From Clostridia bacterium (GTDB lineage: Bacteria > Bacillota_A > Clostridia > Oscillospirales > Acutalibacteraceae), in NCBI GenBank assembly GCA_017547865.1, contig JAFYOA010000271.1, positions 1 through 35,903 of the forward strand: a stretch of DNA of 35,903 nt. The letters run 5' to 3'. This document shows, piece by piece, positions 32,737 through 35,903 of this stretch. The stretch's first letter is position 1. Each line of letters starts with the position of its first letter. The position numbers and the translations under genes are program-made. The notes under the pieces were generated by a model. It had not been told where the DNA came from. It did no database searches and saw nothing but the letters and a program-made list of their open reading frames with translations.

Positions 32737-33828
32737 TTAATCGAGGTAGGCGGGCAGGTAATTCTGCGCGCCGGTGTATTCGGCGATCATCTGCATTTCG
32801 GCGTAGGTCTTTTCGTTTAAAGAAACACCCTCTGCCTTTACGCGCAGGGCAGCTTCCGCTTCCTTTTCGCCGTGAATGTAAATGCGCTCCTGCCCTTCGG
32901 CCTTGGCAGATTCCCGAACTTCCTGCAGATAGCGGGAAAGATTGGCTTCGATCTCCGCTTTATTGCCGAACATGGCGTGGTCCAATGCAATGTAGCACTG
33001 GGCAATGTTGGAAGAACCGGGGGTTTTGTAAATGTAATTGGAAGTGGTACCGCCGGAGAAAATGGCCGTGGCGATCTCGCACAGCATGGCAAAGCCATAG
33101 CCCTTGTAGCCGCCGGTGGCCTCACCGGAACCGCCCAGAGGCAGAATACCGCCGCCGGTCTTGCCGATGATGTTATTCAGCACGCGATCGGGGTCGGTGC
33201 TGTCGTGGCCGGTTTCATCCAGGGCCCAGCCTGCGGGCAGGCCGCTGCCCCGCTTGGCGTATACTTCCAGCTTGCCCCGGGGCACCACCGTGGTGGCGGC
33301 GTCGAACACATAGGGCACGGGCTGGGCCGGCATGGCAAAGGCAATGGGGTTGGTGCCCAGCATGGCCTGGCGGCCAAAGGTCGGCACCAGAATGGCTTCG
33401 GTATTGGTCATGGACATACCGATGAGGCCTTCTTTTACCGCCATGCGGGCGTAATAACCGGCAATGCCGTAGTGATTGGAATTGCGGGCGGTAACAAAGC
33501 CGAAACCGCTGGTCTTTGCTTTGGCAATGGCCATTTCCATGGCCTGCACACCCAGCAGCTGGCCCATGCAGTCGTGGCCTTCGATCACCGCAGAAAGCGG
33601 CGTTTCAAACACCACTTCCGGGCGGGCATCGGCTTTCACCATACCGTCGGTAATCTCTTTGTGGTAGCGGATCAGCCGCTGAATGCCGTGGGATTCGATC
33701 CCGGCAAGATCGGCTGCCAGCAGCACATCGGTGATCTGTTTGCTTTCTTCCGGCGTAAAACCGTAGCCTTCAAAAACTTTCTCGCAGTACTGCACCAGCG
33801 CCGGGTAAGAAACATGATGGTATTGCAT
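32737..33828 (-). CDS. Ldh family (malate/L-lactate-type) NAD(P)-dependent oxidoreductase
   Basis: 363 aa. This is the YlbC/AllD/ComC type fold, different from classical lactate dehydrogenase. The motifs ADLAGIESHGIQRL (39-52) and ARNSNHYGIAGYYA (112-125), with His47 and His118, are the family's active-site region. GTNPIAFAMPA and GGSGEATGGYKGYG bind nucleotide. Substrates include malate, sulfolactate, ureidoglycolate and 2,3-diketo-L-gulonate. AAAGGAG lies 6 bases before the start. It follows a sugar isomerase gene after 26 bases, so a role in sugar acid metabolism is plausible. Confidence 0.92.
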   Translation of the reverse strand: MQYHHVSYPALVQYCEKVFEGYGFTPEESKQITDVLLAADLAGIESHGIQRLIRYHKEITDGMVKADARPEVVFETPLSAVIEGHDCMGQLLGVQAMEMAIAKAKTSGFGFVTARNSNHYGIAGYYARMAVKEGLIGMSMTNTEAILVPTFGRQAMLGTNPIAFAMPAQPVPYVFDAATTVVPRGKLEVYAKRGSGLPAGWALDETGHDSTDPDRVLNNIIGKTGGGILPLGGSGEATGGYKGYGFAMLCEIATAIFSGGTTSNYIYKTPGSSNIAQCYIALDHAMFGNKAEIEANLSRYLQEVRESAKAEGQERIYIHGEKEAEAALRVKAEGVSLNEKTYAEMQMIAEYTGAQNYLPAYLD

Positions 33829-33854
33829 ACCGGGCTCCTTTCAGCCTGCGGGCA

Positions 33855-34676
33855 TCAGCCAAAATTCTCGTTGGCCCAGGCAATGAAGTGCGGGTATTCC
33901 ACTTCCGGATCCGGCAGGTCCGGGTGCCACTTCTTTTCCCATTCCAGGGCGAAGTAGCCATCGTAACCGTCGTCCAGCAGCATCTTCACAATCGGCACCA
34001 GCGGGATCTCGCCTTCGCCGGTGGGAACCAGCTTGGTGGCCTTGGTATCGATGCGGATGTGATCCTTGAGGTGGATATGGCACACCCAGGGACGGATGGC
34101 GCGGTAGAACTTTTCGAAATCATCCTTGTAGATCTTATCGGAGTGAGCCACATCCCACAGAATACCAAAGTTTTCGCCGCGAACCTGCATGGCAATGGCC
34201 TGGGCGCGTTCAATGGTATTGATGGTGCCGTGGATCTCCATAAGAACCTTTACGTTGGTGCCCTTGGCGTAATCGCAGGCCTGCTGAATACCACGGGCGA
34301 TGGTGGCCAGCACCTTGGCTTCTTCTTCGGGGGTGGCGCCGTCCGGCACATCGTTGCCGAAGACACGCACATAGGGAATGCCCATGGCAGCGCACAGGTC
34401 AATGGCGGTCTTGGCATCCACCAGTGCGGCGTCCCACTTGCTTTCATCGTGGAAGCTGGCGGACGTACCGAAGCAGCAGACCTTCAGGCCGGCTTCTTCG
34501 ATCTTGCGGCGGGTTTCCTGCAGCTTGCCGTAACCGAAGATCTCGATCTCATCGGCACGCATTTTGCCGTCCACACCGCGAATATCGATGGCATCAAAGC
34601 CCAGGCGCTTGGCCTCGGCCAATGTTTTGTCAAAATCCCATTCCGGGTTGCCCAACGTAGTAAACGCTTTTTTCAT
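33855..34676 (-). CDS. Sugar phosphate isomerase/epimerase (xylose isomerase-like TIM barrel)
   Basis: 273 aa. The ATG at 34676 is chosen because it follows GGAGGGAG; a frame reaching 34778 would include the promoter. It belongs to the AP-endonuclease-2 fold: LGFDAIDIRG (25-34), and metal ligands Glu147 (LMEIHG), Asp175 (LWDVAHS), His202 (HIHLKD) and Glu245 (LEWEKKW). These enzymes isomerise keto- and aldo-sugars or inosose. It starts an operon with the Ldh-type dehydrogenase, which suggests one short catabolic route for a sugar or sugar acid. A substrate cannot be named from sequence. Confidence 0.9.
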   Translation of the reverse strand: MKKAFTTLGNPEWDFDKTLAEAKRLGFDAIDIRGVDGKMRADEIEIFGYGKLQETRRKIEEAGLKVCCFGTSASFHDESKWDAALVDAKTAIDLCAAMGIPYVRVFGNDVPDGATPEEEAKVLATIARGIQQACDYAKGTNVKVLMEIHGTINTIERAQAIAMQVRGENFGILWDVAHSDKIYKDDFEKFYRAIRPWVCHIHLKDHIRIDTKATKLVPTGEGEIPLVPIVKMLLDDGYDGYFALEWEKKWHPDLPDPEVEYPHFIAWANENFG

Positions 34677-34692
34677 AAGTATACACTCCCTC

Positions 34693-34735
34693 CCCGCAGC
34701 AGCGGGAATTTTCCTGTTCCCGCAAAAAAGGGAAC
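34693..34735 (-). other. Leader hairpins before the isomerase gene
   Basis: Two hairpins lie between the promoter and the ribosome binding site: GTTCCC/GGGAAC (34716-34721 and 34730-34735) and CCCGC/GCGGG (34693-34697 and 34702-34706). The second abuts the GGGAGGGAG ribosome binding site and could limit its access. Confidence 0.4.
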
Positions 34736-34743
34736 TTTTTATC

Positions 34744-34772
34744 ATTATAACACATCGCCCCACCCGCCACAA
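34744..34772 (-). promoter_or_regulatory. Promoter of the isomerase-Ldh unit
   Basis: On the minus strand TTGTGG (34772-34767), 17 bases and TATAAT (34749-34744), a perfect -10. It lies 49 bases after the stop of the MocR gene, so the regulator upstream is not read through by necessity. Confidence 0.68.
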
Positions 34773-34824
34773 GCACACAGGGGCATTTCCTTTTCTTCGG
34801 TTTCACGAATTTTCCCGGCTAAAT

Positions 34825-35903
34825 TTATAGCGTTTCACCATAAACCGCCCGGTAAAAACGCCGCATGGCATCCGGCAGCGTTTCCGTATCCACACCGGAG
34901 TAGTTCACCACAAAAACATGGGCGTATGCGCTCTCTTTGGCCGGGACGCCGCTTTGCGGTTCGGCAAGGTAATCGGAAAGCGCATTGATGCGCACACCCA
35001 GCGCCGCCGCGTTTTTCTTCACCACAGCATCCGGCAGGTCTGTTTTTACCTGCAGCAAAAAATGCAGACCGGCGTTTTGTTCCAGTATGGCTGCATTTTT
35101 GCCGAACGGACTTTCACGAATGGCGGCGATCACCGCATCGCGCTTCATGCGGTAGCGGTTTTTCATGCGGTTCAGGTGGCGTTCAAAGTGGCCGTCTTCC
35201 ATAAAACGGGCCAGGGTGAATTGTTCAAACCCGGAGACCGTGCAGGAATAGAAGCCCAGCTCCTGCCGGAAGCGCTGCAGCAGCCCCCGGGGCAGCACCA
35301 TGTAGCTGATGCGGATGGAAGGGGAGATGCTCTTGGAAAAAGTGTTCATGTAGATCACTTTTTCGTTTTCGTCTATGCTCATCATGGTGGGAATGGGCCG
35401 GCCGGCAAAACGGAACTCGCTGTCGTAGTCGTCATCGATGATATAGCGTTCCGGCTTTTGCGCTGCCCAGTGCAGCAGTTCCCGCCGGCGGCCAATGGGG
35501 GTAACAATGCCCGTAGGGTAATGGTGCGAAGGGGAAATGTGCACACAATCCGCTCCGCTTTCGGTCAGCGCTTCCAAAGAGAGACCCTGGCTGTCCAGCG
35601 GTACAGCACAGCAGCGCACGCCGTTGGCCCGGTACACCCGGGCAATTTTCCCGTAGCCCGGGTTTTCCACGGCGTAGAGCTTATCCCGTCCCAGCAGCTG
35701 CAGCACCAGGGTGTACAGGTATTCCGTGCCGGCGCCCACCACCACCTGCTCCGGAGAAACCGAAAGCCCACGGTAGCGGGCCAGATGCCGGGCAATGGCG
35801 GCCCGCAGTTCCGGTGTGCCGGTGGCAGCCATGGGAGCAAGCAGGGCTTTTTCTTTTTCAAGAATCACGCTTCGCATGGTTTTTGACCAAACAGAAAAGG
35901 GAA
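34825..35903 (-). CDS. MocR-type GntR regulator, aminotransferase domain, N-terminus outside window
   Basis: 358 residues are visible and the frame is open at the window edge; the first visible residues PFSVWSKTMRSVILEKEK are not a start but the end of the MocR linker. The body is a fold type I aminotransferase: MAATGTPELRAAIARHLARYRG (16-37 counted from MRSV), SHHYPTGIV, IIDDDYDSEFRF, and the PLP lysine in NTFSKSISPSIRIS. MocR proteins join a GntR winged helix to this domain and bind PLP or a PLP adduct. Known examples control pyridoxal synthesis, GABA use or taurine use. The winged helix should lie just outside the window. Confidence 0.88.
   Translation of the reverse strand, partial: PFSVWSKTMRSVILEKEKALLAPMAATGTPELRAAIARHLARYRGLSVSPEQVVVGAGTEYLYTLVLQLLGRDKLYAVENPGYGKIARVYRANGVRCCAVPLDSQGLSLEALTESGADCVHISPSHHYPTGIVTPIGRRRELLHWAAQKPERYIIDDDYDSEFRFAGRPIPTMMSIDENEKVIYMNTFSKSISPSIRISYMVLPRGLLQRFRQELGFYSCTVSGFEQFTLARFMEDGHFERHLNRMKNRYRMKRDAVIAAIRESPFGKNAAILEQNAGLHFLLQVKTDLPDAVVKKNAAALGVRINALSDYLAEPQSGVPAKESAYAHVFVVNYSGVDTETLPDAMRRFYRAVYGETL

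Overview
The window looks like chromosomal DNA of a spore-forming, low-copy-repeat Clostridia bacterium, most likely in the Oscillospirales/Ruminococcaceae. Evidence for this is the conserved Firmicutes block yqfC-yqfD-phoH-ybeY-dgkA-era-yqzL-recO, the sporulation genes yqfC, yqfD and ylbJ, a GlgC/GlgD pair of the Firmicutes type, strong GGAGG ribosome binding sites, and GC-leaning codon use with AT-rich promoters that often carry an extended -10 (TGnTATAAT). The assignment is inferred from gene content. No rRNA, tRNA, CRISPR array, transposase or phage gene was seen.

Layout. 1-4624 (minus): a MATE exporter, an MBOAT O-acyltransferase and a DHHW/AlgX-like protein whose end lies outside the window; this looks like a cell-surface polymer acetylation unit. 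4809-5366 (plus): a small lipoprotein. 5427-6752 (minus): a Gfo/Idh/MocA oxidoreductase. 7059-14094 (plus): a glycogen synthesis operon, glgB-glgC-glgD-X-glgA, where X is a cytoplasmic right-handed beta-helix protein of the pectate-lyase/polygalacturonase type. 14142-14745: about 600 bases without a gene, packed with short hairpins. 14746-17217 (plus): a HAD phosphatase, a membrane-anchored protein of unknown function, L-rhamnose mutarotase and a GNAT acetyltransferase with an extra C-terminal domain.

17344-27355 (minus): one long co-directional series that reads, in transcription order, yqfC, yqfD, phoH, ybeY, dgkA, era, a metallo-beta-lactamase-fold hydrolase, yqzL, recO, mutS2 and a cytoplasmic BNR/sialidase-like protein. 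It holds sporulation, ribosome maturation and rescue, lipid recycling and recombination genes. 27410-28516 (plus): ylbJ, divergent from yqfC, with what look like two overlapping sporulation (SigE-type) promoters between them.

28571-30505 (minus): a four-cysteine mini-protein, a DUF3810 membrane metallopeptidase-like protein and a nucleotidyltransferase, closed by a strand-specific terminator. 30592-34676 (minus): a sugar isomerase, an Ldh-family dehydrogenase, mscL with a zinc ribbon, trmB and a NodB-like protein that has lost its catalytic residues. 34825-35903 (minus): the aminotransferase part of a MocR-type regulator cut by the window edge.

The most unusual observations are the beta-helix gene inside the glycogen operon, the hairpin mosaic at 14216-14623 together with a covarying palindrome copy at 17281, the facing SigE-like promoters, and the apparently dead deacetylase. 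None of these proves a new system; each is given with a test.
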